Numbered from the stretch's first letter, positions 10,426-22,390 are shown. The stretch is 64,000 bases of DNA from Dipteris shenzhenensis (GCA_047967505.1 CM106538.1); one strand, 5' to 3'. A program made the numbers and translations. The notes: a model not told the origin generated them from the letters alone.

Positions 10426-11265
10426 CGATGGGATATCACAATCTCACCGGAGAGATTCCCAAAGGGATTAGTAGCTGCAAATTCTAGACCTTAGTGGCAA
10501 TGGCTTTGTCGGGTAGATTCCAGCCGCGCTAGGGAGTCTTGCCCTCCTCGAGATTTTGGATCTTAGCATAAACGCATTTATCGGAATCATTCCAAGTGAG
10601 TTTGGTAGTCTTCAAAACCTTCGCATTCTCACTCTCTTTGCCAATTTTTCGAATGGCAGCATTCCGAAAGTGTTAGGAAACGTTAGTTCTCTGCGGCAGC
10701 TCTCAATTTTTAGCAACAATTTGACGGGTTCAATCCCTCCTACTTTGGGCAATCTGAAGAAACTTCATCTTCTTCGACTCAGAGCAAACGAACTTACAGG
10801 TGCTATTCTACCAGAATTGAGAGGTTGTGAGAGTTTGGAAGTAATGGGCTTGACGCAAAACTAGCTTCAAGGAATGATCCCTGCAGAGCTTGGCGATTTG
10901 ATGAATCTCACCAGTTTAGCACTGTGGAAGAATCAGCTATTAGGAAGCATTCCTCCTTAGCTTGGAAACTTAAGCAATCTAGTAACTTTGGCTTTGTATG
11001 ATACTGGCTTGGCAGGGAAAATCTAGGGAAGCTACAAAATATGCAATTTCTCTATTTGTACAGAAATAGCTTGAACGACAGCATTCCATGGCAAATTGGG
11101 AATTGCACGTCAGTTTTGGAGATGGATTTCTCGATAAATCAATTGACAGGAGACATTTTGATCGAGCTAGGCCATTTGCAAGCGATGACTCTTCTACACT
11201 TGTTTGAGAATAAGCTAAGAGGATCTATCCCTCTTCAGCTAGGCTGCTGTAGTCGCTCTGTTGAT
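10426..11265 (+). pseudogene. LRR receptor-like protein pseudogene fragment
   Basis: The plus strand encodes about ten 24-residue plant leucine-rich repeats with the LxGxIPxxLGxLxxLxxL pattern: LDLSINAFIGIIPSEFG, LSIFSNNLTGSIPPTLG, LRLRANELTGAILPELRG, LALWKNQLLGSIPP and MDFSINQLTGDILIELG. This is the ectodomain of an LRR receptor-like kinase, most like the type acting in peptide-hormone perception. Stop codons interrupt it near 10486, 10517, 10862, 10958 and 11024, with a frame change near 11025-11040. No signal peptide, transmembrane segment or kinase domain follows. Codons between the breaks still read well, so the decay is fairly recent or the copy came from an active gene. Confidence 0.85.
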
Positions 11266-12330
11266 GTGGATCGACGGGCATACCCTCATCAGTATCAGGT
11301 TTCTGTCACAAATTTCTTCACAATCCATGGAGCTTCACGGTGGAATGGGAACCGAAGTGCCAGCTCCTCTTGAGGCAAGTCTTGACTCTTTGTCGTGAAG
11401 ATGAATGGATGTCTCTCAGATGTGGTATCCTGGTGCTTCATGGACTGGTGGCCTCTGCAATGGCTTTCTTTGGGTCTTGGCCCAAGTTCAAGCCCTTCTT
11501 GAAGATTGTAGCTCGTATCGCAAGAGGAAACCAATTCTCCCTTGCACGCTTTCTATACAGTCTATGTGCGTCTGAGAGCTCTATTGCTTTTGTTGCTCAG
11601 CATGGCCTATTGTTCTGCCTCACTCTTGCAAGATTGAGATCTCCTCTTCATTCTGTGGTCGGCTTCTTACTATCATTTAATCCTCGATCAAAGCTAATCC
11701 TGAGGACTTTTTGAGCTTGTATTTAGAACTTTGTTGGTACGAAAGGTTGATTGAGCTTTCTCCTTTTGAATCGTTTGTAGGATGTCTATACCATTCATGT
11801 ATGTGACTTAGTTCGTGCGTTGTTCCAAAGGCCAGAGACTTTGAAGTAAAAATTTGGGTCTACATCCACTGAGAGACTGATTGGATAGTGCTTAGAGATT
11901 TACTTGCAAAATATAGAATGGAAGCACTTGATAAGGAAGGGAAATTACGGTGAAGTTTCAAAAGTTTTCTTGAGAAGCATAGGGAGGGAAATCGCTTGCA
12001 AACTCATTTTTTCCTCATGTCAGGAAGAGATAGAGATTCATTCCACAATGGAGCATTCAAAGAGGTTGCTACGCAGGAGGAGGCTGCTACACAATTCATT
12101 GTGCAAGAAGTAGGAGGAGGTTGCTCTGTGGGTCGCCCAGATGCAGAGCAAGCTGGACAAAATAAAGAACAAGTAGTTGAAACTAACTAAAAAGCGCAAG
12201 GATGAAGGTACGCACTTGGGGCATGGTAGCACATTGGAGTTTAAGAGAGTTGCAAAACACAAGGGTTGAAGGTGAAGATGATTGCCAAGCACGGTTGAAG
12301 TTGAAGATGATGGCAAAGCAATTGGTATTT
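11266..12330. other. Unassigned region after the LRR fragment
   Basis: Plus-strand 11340-11714 is open for 124 codons, without a recognised domain. Plus-strand 11904-12113 (LIRKGNYGEVSKVFL then REIACKLI) faintly recalls a kinase glycine loop and VAxK strand, but it is too short and lacks later motifs, so I do not call a kinase. Confidence 0.3.
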
Positions 12331-12355
12331 CAACTAATATCCATGCAACTAAAAA

Positions 12356-12510
12356 GTGGAGGTGACCACGACTTGAATTAGAGTGGAGGTGTATCCATGC
12401 AAAACCCAACTAAAAAGCACACCATCAAAAAGCAAAGGTCCTTATTAGAGTGGAGGTGACCACGACTTGAATTAGAGTGGAGGTGACTATGCCTTGAATT
12501 AGGGTGACAC
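12356..12510. repeat. Dispersed short repeats, GTGGAGGTGACCACGACTTG
   Basis: The phrase GTGGAGGTGACCACGACTTG starts at 12356 and again at 12450 (94-bp spacing). A diverged third copy starts at 12477, followed by further TTGAATTAGG phrases. Non-coding. Confidence 0.65.
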
Positions 12511-13515
12511 ACTTGAATTAGGATGACACGTGGCTCAACCATGGCTTGGATTTTGAATTGATCTCGCTATGTTGCCTACCTAAAAATTTAACATGCCCAA
12601 ATCTTTCATGTCGAATTTAGCTTTCAACTCGTATCCAATAAAAATGCATTCAATTTGGATATGTGCCCTACCTCTCATATTATTGTCATGAAGATAACAA
12701 AATGCACAACTTTGCTTTTCGGACTTCAATTGCGATTATGTGCTCATAATTCTGACAATATCCAGAAGCTCAAATGTTCTTTTCAGACTTCAATCTGCAC
12801 ATGTGCTCATAACTTTGATAATGTTGTCCGATTAGCTTCTGGCAACCATGCGTCCCCAATCTTTAGCACACATGTGCCTGACACTTGGCAACGAACTCAA
12901 GGTAGTCAGAGCTTTTGTTTTCGCTTGGGCAGAAATGCGACTGCACATTGCTCGCGTAGCATGTGCTAGCCAATGGTTCCCATAGACTCCTAGCTCACAT
13001 TCAACAAGAAACCTGCAAAAGGATTGGCTGCATCAACACTGGCCTTGAAATGCTCGTGGGAGACTCCATTCTCTCACCTCACATGGTGCGCTACATTGCC
13101 ACATTGTGGCACCTACATTAACAAGGTGGCTTGTGGGACTGACCATAGGGAAAAATCGCCAACAAAGTGGCATCTCTGCCCACACGAGAATGATCTATTA
13201 CACATTTCTAATGCCCACCCAAAGCCAAAAAAGGGATGGGTGGGAAGTGGTTACACAATTACCAGACCATCTTATCTTCATGAAAGGAAGCATTGACACA
13301 ATGGCCTACAAAGTCAAGTTTTGGATTAGATGGCATAAGGTTTGTTAGTTGCGTGGGTTATGGACAAAGGGTTGAGGTTGCCCACGCTCATGGGCTCTCT
13401 CCTCTTTGAGAAAGTTCTCAACCTTGATGAGAGGGTGAAGGTATGCAAACTCTTTTGTTCAACAAAGCTATAGGACACACTCAAATCTTTTTTTTTTAAA
13501 ATTTGAGAGACAAAT
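12511..13515. other. Intergenic, nothing recognised
   Basis: Several short open frames occur on the plus strand (12655-12969, 13024-13348) but none shows a domain, conserved motif or splice context. TGTGCTCATAA(T/C)T phrases repeat near 12740 and 12803. Confidence 0.3.
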
Positions 13516-13519
13516 ATAA

Positions 13520-13560
13520 TTGTTGCTCAAATCTTTTGTTTCCCTAGATTTGAGCAACAA
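13520..13560. repeat. Perfect 15-bp inverted repeat (hairpin)
   Basis: TTGTTGCTCAAATCT at 13520-13534 is the exact reverse complement of AGATTTGAGCAACAA at 13546-13560, with an 11-base loop. A third partial copy (CTCAAATCT) lies just upstream near 13480. It could be a small foldback element remnant or a transcript hairpin. Confidence 0.85.
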
Positions 13561-14628
13561 GTTATATATAAAATTTTCTTCAACACTTTTTTCCTAAGAG
13601 TCACATCTGGGGTCACTCATAAACATCTAACATAGCACGTTAGTGCACAGAGGATATTTTTTAAATAGGGAGACTTACATACCATTTACATACATGAGAG
13701 GATTTATAACCTAAAACTTAGTGTAATTTATATGTGTAGATTTATGGAGAGGTCACTAAATTTCAAGATTTAAAAATGCATACATGCAAGATAGGGTTAA
13801 CCAAATACAATATGAGAAAATACAAATGTGTAAGAATAGTTAATAGATGCTTGCTTGCACATGCTATATACCCATCACACATACACCATCACTCATGATG
13901 GCATCCCCCTCTAAATTTGCCAATTAACCAAGCATTTTGCCAACAATGCCTGGCATGGCGACCTGCACAAAATGTTAGTCATGCACCAGCTGAAACATCA
14001 TGTCCATGGAGGCTTGATGTTGAAGTCCAATGTCATTTGGGAGCTTAGTGGCTATGGTTGAGCTGGGAAGTCATCATGCAATTGGTGAAAGTCGAGGTGG
14101 ACAAGATGAAGCCTTGAATAACTGTCGATGAAGGCCTATCATATGCGTCGAATTGTTTACATAACTTGCAACATACATTAGGTGTCCATTGAGACTTGAA
14201 CTTAGGACCTCGGAAAGAGAGGCAAGCGTTTTAGGCACTTGGGCTACAAGCTCAAGGACAAGCAACAAGGCATATGAGTGAGGTTGAGGAGAAAGAGTCT
14301 CATCTAGGTCCATTTCCCATACCTTGCAATGAGAGGAAGGATCGGCACTAACCATTCCATGTATATCAAGGCATGTGGTTGTGACAACTCAGTGGTTCAA
14401 GCTAGGGCACTTTGTGCGATGACCTTAGACTCACATTGGCATTTAATATGTGATTACTATATTGAGATGAACTTAACCTAGCCTGATAGTCTACCTAACT
14501 AAAGCCCTATGACATGGTGGGAAAAGATTTTTACGAGAAAAATTGAATTCCCCCATGTTACCTATCATGAATATAAGGATTTTATGTCATTTTCAATGCT
14601 CAAATCTATACCATATATAATTGTTTTC
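13561..14628. other. Intergenic before the LINE, nothing recognised
   Basis: AT-rich DNA with no recognisable gene. The 14074-14355 minus-strand frame has no motif. Confidence 0.3.
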
Positions 14629-14654
14629 TGTGTGTGTGTGTGTGTGTGTGTGTG
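14629..14654. repeat. (TG)13 microsatellite
   Basis: Uninterrupted TG dinucleotides directly before the first LINE coding sequence. Confidence 0.95.
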
Positions 14655-14670
14655 ACAAAACAAGCTGAGT

Positions 14671-15619
14671 ATGGCTGTATGGAACTGTAATGGTACCCTT
14701 TGGTCTGAACCAGGTGGCTTCTCGAAGACATACACAGACAGAGACATCATCTTCTACACTGAGACACATGAGAGCCTAGAGAGAGGGCTACCCACGGTGA
14801 CCGGTTACATTTGGGAGTCTGTTCACAGGAGAGAAATGAGGAGAGATAGTGGAGTACGAGGCTCTGGAGGAGTAGCTGTCCTTTTCAAAACACACTTGAG
14901 ACCACTCATATCTGTAGTACGGAGAGAGGAACATGCACGTCACATGTGGATACGAGTGCAGCTACTAGATGCCTAACCAATCTTCATTGAAGTATGCTAT
15001 TTCCCTCCACACACGTCATCATATGCCCATGATGTCACTACAAAGGGGCGCAGTCCTTCTGAGATGATACATGATGATATCATAGAGTTCTCCAGAGAGG
15101 GAGATACCCTCCTTCTGGGGGATTTCAATGCAAGGATGAGGGATAAGCAAGTGGGCTTACTTGACTTCACATATGAGAGAGACTCCCACATGATGCTAGA
15201 GTTAGATGTAGCAAAACTTGGGATTCGGAGACTTTCAGCAGATACTTCACATGTGACAGCATACAGGCGACACTTGCTTGAGTTGGGAGCTACTGTCCAT
15301 GACCTCATCATCTACAATGGCCTTCAGAGATGGCCATCATCTGTGGGGTTCACATGCTTCCCACATGCAGGCGGGACCAGCATAGTGGACTACCTACTGG
15401 GCCCATTGGCTTTTGTCACATGTATACATGACCTCACCATACCCCCCCCCACTTGGAGCCAACCACTCATATCTGGACTTCGATGTTTTTGCTACTACAC
15501 TAGGCACAAGGAGAGTTCCTACTACTACCTGGACCCAAATCCACATTGACTATGCCCTTGATCCAGTGTATGTGTGCCACTTAGCCAGAGAGCTTCAGAC
15601 CTTAGTGGAGCTAACTTAG
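14671..15619 (+). pseudogene. LINE endonuclease domain (APE type)
   Basis: MAVWNCNGTLW at the start, LLGDFNARMRD near 15110-15145 and TCFPHAGGTSIVDYLLGP near 15350-15402 are the conserved endonuclease blocks (N, GDFN and SxxDY-type motifs). This enzyme nicks target DNA to prime reverse transcription. One stop lies near 14974 and a frame change occurs in the C-run at about 15442-15449. Confidence 0.8.
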
Positions 15620-16149
15620 ACCTTGCCCATGCCTCAACCACCCTTGTCACAATGATACATGATGCTACCACCAGATCCTTTCCTACGACCTGATCTTCAT
15701 GGGTATGAGATGGGAAGATACCTCAAAACCCCTAGTTTGATTATGAATGCAAAGAGATACGAGCCCACCTCACACGGGAGCGAGCCTTGGTTCATTTGAC
15801 GTCACATGAGGCACACAGGATCTTTTAGCGGCTGACACGCCATGAGAGATGAGCCTTCCTCACACATAGGATGGATGAGATCATCATATCATTTTGCAGA
15901 GGAGACCCAACCACAGGGTGGTGATTCCTCTCGGAGGGGAAGCCACCCATCCCCATCATGGATCCGGGTGTGTGGCACACTTATGCATGCTCCTTATATG
16001 ATGTCCCGAGGCAGACACCGATAGATATGTCATCTATTCACTACGCAGAATGTGAAGGCTGCACTTCACCAACTCTACAACTGGAAAGCATAGGATCACG
16101 AAGGCCTTTGGACAGAGCACTTTGCACATGGGCAGGAGGTCCTAGCACT

Positions 16150-16915
16150 GATCCTTGCACATATGTTTAACCTTGCAGTTTGTCACGGCTTCCCACCAGC
16201 ATGGAGCACCTCTACTATCGTACCGATACACAAAGTAGGAGACCTCATGGACATCGAGAACTATTGCACCCTCATGATTGGCCACACATTGGCCAAGATC
16301 TATGGATCGGTACTAGAGAGAGATCTCAGCAGCCATACAGAGGCACAAGGGCAACGAGAACTAGGGCAGGCACGATTCAGGAGGCAGCACGCTACTCTAG
16401 ACCACATCTTCACTCTAAGGGCTATCATTGAGGAGGTGAGGTCCAGACATCAGAGAGTCTACACATGCTTCGTAGACTTTCAAAAAGTCTTCGACACTGT
16501 TCCACGATCGTGCATGATCAGGAGACTATAGGAGATGCAGATCCCATAGATGCTAATTTGGGGTGTGATGAGATTATATGAGTCAGTCAGAGGTAGGGTC
16601 CATGCCCCAAGCAGTCTATCGGATTGGGTCGAGAGCACCATTGGGGTGAACCAAGGCTGCCCTCTCTCACCGACTCTCTTTGGACTCTACATTGATGAGA
16701 TCGCATCTTTCATAGATCGCCTAGGTGGCGAGGGCTCATTATTAGGGAATCTCCTCATACAGATATTGTTATATGCCGATGATATAGTCTTTATATCCTC
16801 TTCAACAGAGGGGCTGCAAAGAGATCTAGAGGCATTAGAGGTGTTTTGCAGAGAGAGAGATATGATGGTCAACCTTGGGAAAACTAAGGTCATGATCTTC
16901 AACACCTCATGAGTA
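16150..16915 (+). pseudogene. LINE reverse transcriptase domain
   Basis: Recognisable RT blocks run in order: HGFPPAWSTSTIVPIHK, DIENYCTLMI, TCFVDFQKVFDTVPRSCM (first catalytic Asp), GVNQGCPLSPTLFGLYIDEI and LLYADDIVFIS (YADD catalytic pair), ending VNLGKTKVMIFN. Stops at about 16529, 16547 and 16911 break the frame, but the catalytic residues remain. Confidence 0.9.
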
Positions 16916-17788
16916 GTGACTAATCGACTTACTTTCACCTATCGTGGTGGTGAACCAGTGGAGATAGTGCAGTCATACATATATTTGGGAGTAGTCTTCA
17001 CAGGACTCATCTTCACGATGAAACAGGTAGCCCAGGCACGACTCACACGAGGGCGTAGCGCTTTGGCTAGACTAGAGTGGCAGTGTTTCTAGGTGCACTT
17101 CCAGGATCCACCGACGAAGGGCTGGATTTTCGACACACTAGTGCGGTCGACTGTCATGTATTAGCACCTTTCTAGGGATGTAATCTTCTGAGGATAGACT
17201 GGAGGAGCTTCGAGCGGCTACAGGTGACGATGGGGATCCGATGTAAGCCCTTAGTTCCACATGAGATAGTACAGGCAGAGTTCGCCATGACACACCTCTA
17301 GGTTGATGCCATCTTTCAGACAGTGACTTTCATCCACAGAGTATGGGACCGACCCCATTGGAGACTTCCAAGGTTGGCCCTAGATCCATATGACTCGCAG
17401 AGAGCGAGGTAGACACATGGTATGCACGCATATCTACATGGCATACCAAGCACGATATCCAGATGGATAGGCTTCCCCCCTTTCAGTAGAGCTGGATGCA
17501 CCTCCTGAGTCGATCCCGTGAGACGAGATCAATTGTATCATATGGTTAGACCTCCTCCAGCTTCACACATCCTAGACTTGGGGGGGGACCAGGAGCTTCC
17601 CACCAAGACCTAGTTTTATCGCGACCACCTCTTGAGAGTATCAGAGGAGTGATTCATTATCAAACCTCAATATCTCAAGGACAAAGGAGTATCTCATGCC
17701 TTGAGGATTGCCATTGGTTAGATGCGGGTTTTCATCCCATTAGTTGAGGATTGAGGCAGGGAGAGCAATGGGTATACCAAGAGAGCAG

Positions 17789-17905
17789 CGGGTCTGCATG
17801 CTATGTACGATGGGGGCGGTTGAGACAGAGGAGCATTTTCTTTGTGTTTGCCCAACCTACTACAAGATTCGGGGATGCTACCACTATCTCTACCTATAGG
17901 GGGTG
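17789..17905 (+). pseudogene. LINE C-terminal zinc finger (zf-RVT-like)
   Basis: One frame reads CMLCTMGAVETEEHFLCVC with Cys codons at 17795 and 17804, His at 17834 and Cys at 17849, i.e. C-X2-C-X9-H-X4-C, followed by PTYYKIRG. This matches the E(T/E)xxHxLxxCP zinc-binding region found after the RT in many LINEs and thought to bind nucleic acid. Confidence 0.65.
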
Positions 17906-18248
17906 GCTTCGGTCCTTTGTCACTCACGAGACTGATCCATTTCCATGACTAGGTCTGTATCGGGCTTTATCTGATGGAGATGCGATGACACAAGGAGGCA
18001 CTTCTATGACAGATCAAAGAGTAGTAGGGGATGGTCAAACCACCACACGACATAGAGGGTGATCGAGCACAGTGGCACGTCGTAGAATTCTATACATTTG
18101 AGTCAGCCCCCGAACACAATGGAGTGGAGGAAGAGGAGCTAGGCAATATGAGAGCAGTCTAGATGAGCAGTCGGCATAGTACCACTGAGAGAGGGGCGTA
18201 GAGGTCACATGTGCGACAGAGAGCCCCCAAAGTACACTATTGCATCTA

Positions 18249-18393
18249 TGATGCACATGTAGAAGTTGAACATTGCATGTAGAAGTATACTATAGGAGTT
18301 GCATGTAGAACATGTATGTAGGAGTTGCATATACAAACTGCATGTAGGAGTTGCATGTACAAATTGCATGTAAGAATCGTATGTAGAACTTGC
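18249..18393 (+). repeat. LINE 3' tail: imperfect TTGCATGTAGGAG repeats (left part)
   Basis: About eight imperfect units near 18-20 bp built on TTGCATGTAGGAG/TTGCATGTAGAAC run up to the copia insertion. The same phrase continues at 23,786-23,825, proving the array was one block before the insertion. Confidence 0.85.
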
Positions 18394-18745
18394 TATGAAG
18401 ATAGTGGGAGAGAAGGAAGGAGTCTCACTTTCGGCTTTCTCACATACACAATGGGGGAATACACACAAAGGTGGAGGCTGAAAACAATTTTCCTCTTCTT
18501 AGTTGTGAAAGCCAAAAGAACTATAGTACAAAGAAATAGAAGAACCCTATATGTGGGTCTCAAACCAAACTCAGCTAACTAAGGTGGCATACTAACTGAG
18601 CCACGAACTAGAGTACATAAGGATAGCTGTCATCCAGCTATTATTCATGGGCAGTGTACCAACCGCATCTGTAGCTAATAAGTCGGTGACATAAGTGCAC
18701 AACGATCACCTTGGCATATCACGAGTGGAGCTCGATATCTCAAAA
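18394..18745 (-). repeat. 3' LTR of the copia element (352 bp)
   Basis: In plus-strand view it runs from TATGAAGATAGTGGGAGAG to GATATCTCAAAA. The expected terminal TG is TA here, probably a point change. Compared with the 5' LTR it carries two extra blocks, about 32 bp near 18491 and about 130 bp near 18583-18715. The polypurine tract follows at once. Confidence 0.9.
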
Positions 18746-19083
18746 CTCCCCCTCGAGCTCAATCCCAATTTTTGCACACCAAGCAGGTTTCTGAACTTGC
18801 ACAGCTTCTCTGCACCCAATGCCTTTGTGAATATGTCAGCTACCTGATCCTCTGTGCTGACATAAACTAGATCAATAAGGCCTAGTAAAGCCTTCTCTTG
18901 CACATAGTGATAATGCACCTCAATGTGCTTTGTTCTAGCATGATAGACTGGGTTATTTGCCAAGTGTATATTGCTCATGTTGTCACAATAAATGACAACT
19001 GGCCCATCTGTAGACTGATGCATATCATAAAGTAGCTTATGCAATCAAGCTACCTCACATGCAACCATTGCTGCACCCCTGTA
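18700..19083 (-). pseudogene. Copia RNase H C-terminal part
   Basis: The frame reads CDNMSNIHLANNPVYHARTK, then HIEVHYHYVQEK and VADIFTKALG, the standard end of copia RNase H. A stop and frame change separate it from the RT frame near 19044-19085. Confidence 0.9.
18746..18760 (-). promoter_or_regulatory. Copia polypurine tract
   Basis: The minus strand reads CTCGAGGGGGAG just upstream of the 3' LTR, the site where plus-strand DNA synthesis of the element is primed. Confidence 0.85.
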
Positions 19084-19084
19084 C

Positions 19085-20130
19085 TCAGCCTCTGTGCTCG
19101 ACAAGGCAATTGTAGGCTGTTTCTTGCTGCTCCAAGTGACTGCAGCACTCCCAAAAGAGAACACATATCCACTGGTAGATCTCTATCAGAAATACTACCA
19201 GCCCATCAGCATTAGTGTATCCATGCAACTGTATCTGAACCCCAGCCTTATAAAATAGTCCATACTGCAATGTGGACTTCACATACCTGAGTATGCATCT
19301 AGCCGCATCCAAATGTGGTTTCCTTGGAGCCTGCATAAACTGACTTACCAATCCAATAGCATAGCTCAAATCTGGCCTGGTAATAGTCATATAAATCAAA
19401 CTTCCTACTATGCGTCTGTACATAGTAGGGTCTTCCAAAAGCTCACCTGCATTTGCGCTCAGCTTCACATTATGCTCCAAAGGAACTGAAATAGGCTTAC
19501 AGCCTATCATCCCATATTTGGACAGCATGTCCAATCCATATTGCCTTTGCAAGAGGCGTATCCCACTTGGTGATCTAATCACCTCAATGCCCAAGAAATA
19601 ATGAAGCTCTCCCAAATCCTTCATCTCAAACTTCTGCTTCAATAGCATTTTCACATGAAGGATATCTTCATCACTATCATCTGTGATGATCAAATCATCA
19701 ACATAAATGACAAGCAACATAATATCTTTCTCTGTTTTTCTCACATAAAGTGAGAAATCTGCCTTGGAAATCTGAAAGCCAATAGTGACAAGATACTGTC
19801 CTATCTTGTTAGACCATGCTCTAGGTGCTTGCTTCAAGCCATACAAGGCTTTCTTCAACCTGCAAACAAACTCAGGATGAATAGCATGAACATAACCTGG
19901 TGGCTGCTCCATAAAGACCTCTTCTTGCAAATCACCATGCAAGAAGGCATTCTTTACATCCATCTGATGTAAAGACCATCCCTTTGATGCAACCATAGCA
20001 ATGACTGCTCTTACGGTTGCCATCCTTGCAACTAGACTGAATGTTTCTTCATAATCAATCCCATATGTTTGTGCATACCCCTTGACAACTAATCATACCT
20101 TGTATCTGTTCACAAAACGATCTACATTGT
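19085..20130 (-). pseudogene. Copia reverse transcriptase
   Basis: The 312-residue open part contains HQMDVKNAFLHGDLQEEVFM (residues 19-38; catalytic Asp22), ALYGLKQAPRAW (59-70) and YVDDLIITD (107-115, the catalytic YVDD). It continues through FEMKDLGELHYFLGIEV, RRIVGSLIYMTITRPD and the start of RNase H. Upstream codons to about 20130 (KCKWVYKVK-like) are split off by a stop near 20092. This is the longest unbroken piece of the element. Confidence 0.93.
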
Positions 20131-20269
20131 GCTTCACCTTATAAACCCACTTACAGCCAATTGTATTCTTGTCTTTAGGCAAAGGCACCGATTCCCATGT
20201 AGCATTTGCTTCCAAGGAATCCATTTCTTCATCCATGGCTTTCTCCCATTTTTCTTTTCCCATGGCTTG

Positions 20270-21103
20270 CTAAAAAGAAGTGGGTTCTGGTTCCTGTATC
20301 ACTTTGACCATATAGGCATAGTGAATGGCTGTAAATCCATCATATTTCAGCCTATCCATAGGATACCTAGCTCTGGTAGATGTGCACAAAATAGGCTCAC
20401 TTCTAGGTGCTCTCAAAACATCCTTGGTCTTCCTTACTCCAGATGTAACAACAGAAGGAATACCCAACTCATCATCAATGCTCTGTTTAGAGCCACTGGA
20501 TTCACCATCCACATAAGAGTGACCTGCATTCACATCAAACATGGGCTGATTTACCTTCTCTTTTCCTTTTCGTGATACCTGCATACCACTATTTGCATTG
20601 CTTTGAGGAGATTCTCCTGATCTCAATCTGCCTGTCCATAGTGAAGTATGTGAACCACTGCTAGAGGACACTGCAGGTCCACTAATATTTTGTGATTGCT
20701 GCTGTGAATTCTATGCAACATTACCATTTTGTGCATCTATATCATCAATCACATTTACTGGTTTATACCAGCTGCTCATTTCATCAAAAACAACATCTTT
20801 GCTCACTGTAAACTTACGAGTAGAAGGGTTATAGCATCTATACCATTTCTACTGCAAAGAATAACCAATAAAGATGCACTTCTTAGCTTTTGGATCTAAC
20901 TTGGACCTCATCTCATCTGGCACATGAACATAGGCAATGCAACCAAAAATTTTCAAATGAGAAATATCTGGTTTCCTACCAGTATACATCTCCTCTGGCA
21001 TCATGCCATGTATTGCTGCAGTGGGAGTCTTGTTCATTATGTAAACTACTGTAGTAACTACTTCAGCCCAATAATAATCTGGTAGGTCTTTTTCATTTAG
21101 CAT
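20270..21103 (-). pseudogene. Copia integrase C-terminal half and linker to RT
   Basis: From 21103 leftwards: AMLNEKDLPDYYWAEVV, HLKIFGCIAYVHVPDEMR and KKCIFIGYS, the conserved end of copia integrase. A Ser/Gly-rich linker (20671-20270) leads into the RT. Stops at 20850 and near 20715 break the frame. Confidence 0.9.
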
Positions 21104-21109
21104 GGCCCG

Positions 21110-21770
21110 AGATACCTCTCCAATATGCCTGTTTTTCCTTTCTGCAAGTCCATTTTGCTGTGGGGTATGACTGCATGAATATTGTTGCTTTATGCCATGC
21201 TCCTATAGGAACCTTGCAAACTCATTTGAGAGGTACTCTCCCCCTCCATCTGACCTTAGGCATTTTTATTTGCAGGCCTGTTTCTTTTTCAACCATAGCT
21301 TTAAAAGCTTTGAAATGCCCAAACACTTCACTTTTCTTTTTCATAAAATACACCCAAACTTTTCTTCGGTAGTCATCAATAAAAGTGACAAAATAATGAT
21401 AGCCTCCAATAGATGCAGCTTTAGTAGTCCACACATTAGAGTGGATTAATTCCAATGGCTTCTTACTCTCTTGAACATGTCTAGGAAATGGTTTCCTTGC
21501 CTGTTTTCCAAATTGACAGGCTTCACATACCTTATGCATTTCTGCAACCTTGAATTTAGGCAATCCTACAAGAATATTTTGGGCCTGCATTGATTTAAGT
21601 CATTGTACATTAACATGACCAATGCATTTATGCCAGATATTAATATCTGCAACTACACCGGTCCCATGTGCAAACATTGCTGCACTCAATTCAGGCATGT
21701 CCGCATCCAATGTAAACATCCTGCCCTTCTTCTTTCCTTTTGCTATCAAGCGACCGTTATTTTTCATATC
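21110..21770 (-). pseudogene. Copia gag-pre-integrase and integrase core
   Basis: HKCIGHVN with KVCEACQFGKQARKPFP (zinc-binding HHCC module), LELIHSNVWTTKA (catalytic Asp of HSD is Asn here), HYFVTFIDDYRRKVWVYFMK and, after a one-base frame change near 21268, CLRSDGGGEYLS and SHTPQQNGLAERKNR with the second Asp and the Glu kept. The first catalytic Asp change alone should abolish integration activity. Confidence 0.88.
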
Positions 21771-22390
21771 CTCAACAAAGCATCCATGAGGATTAAATCT
21801 GACCTACAAGACCTGCTCAACCATTTGACCAATAAAAACCAGATTCTTAGTGATATTCGGGACATGAAATACATCAGACAGGTATTTCTTTTTCCCATCC
21901 TGCATAGACAAAGGAATTTTACCAATCTGCACAATAGGATGTGCAGTATCATCACTAGTCTCCACAAATCCTGGTCTATCAATTTTCCTTACATCCTACA
22001 TCCATTCTACATGACCTGTCATGTGGTTTGACGCACCTGAGTCAACATACCACACATCATTTCTTTCTTTTGCACTTGTCATAGAATTGGTCATGTGCTG
22101 CACCATAAATAGATGCTCATTTCTGTCATCACCCTGTCTACTAGAAGATGCATAATTGCCTTGTTGCAATTTTCCATTCATAATGTCATTCTGCTTTTTG
22201 TAGCAGTCTTTAGCCATATGACCCATTTTACCATAGTAGTAGCATTCAACATTGCTATTTGCATTTTTGCCTCTTTGCCATCCACCATGACCTCTTTCGC
22301 TCCCCCTGCCTCGAGTTACCATGTCCTCCTCCATAGGACTAATTTTCTTGAGTTTACTGCATATTCTGATTTCTACCATGGCATCTAGAT
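21770..22390 (-). pseudogene. Copia nucleocapsid knuckle and protease
   Basis: VECYYYGKMGHMAKDC is a CCHC zinc knuckle whose second Cys is Tyr. WYVDSGASNHMTG downstream is the aspartic protease active site (DSGA, intact). The frame continues as VDVRKIDR... through a stop near 21996-22000. Confidence 0.88.

Larger units (their letters stand above)
14665..18393 (+). mobile_element. Decayed non-LTR retrotransposon (LINE)
   Basis: The plus strand shows, in order, an APE-type endonuclease (14671-15620), a reverse transcriptase (about 16150-16915), a C-terminal thumb/connector region, a zinc finger (17789-17905) and a 3' tail of short repeats. No separate ORF1 was recognised upstream. Stops and frame changes in every domain make it inactive. 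The RT and C-terminal region do not read like the common angiosperm L1 ORF2. They recall LINEs of other land-plant lineages, but the clade is not determined. The tail continues at 23,786-23,825, beyond the copia element inserted in it. Confidence 0.85.

Noticed and set aside
11904-12113. Kinase-domain start (RKGNYGEVSKVFL ... REIACKLI) belonging to the LRR fragment
   Set aside because: The similarity is limited to about 30 residues, with no HRD, DFG or APE motif downstream. Chance or extreme decay cannot be separated.
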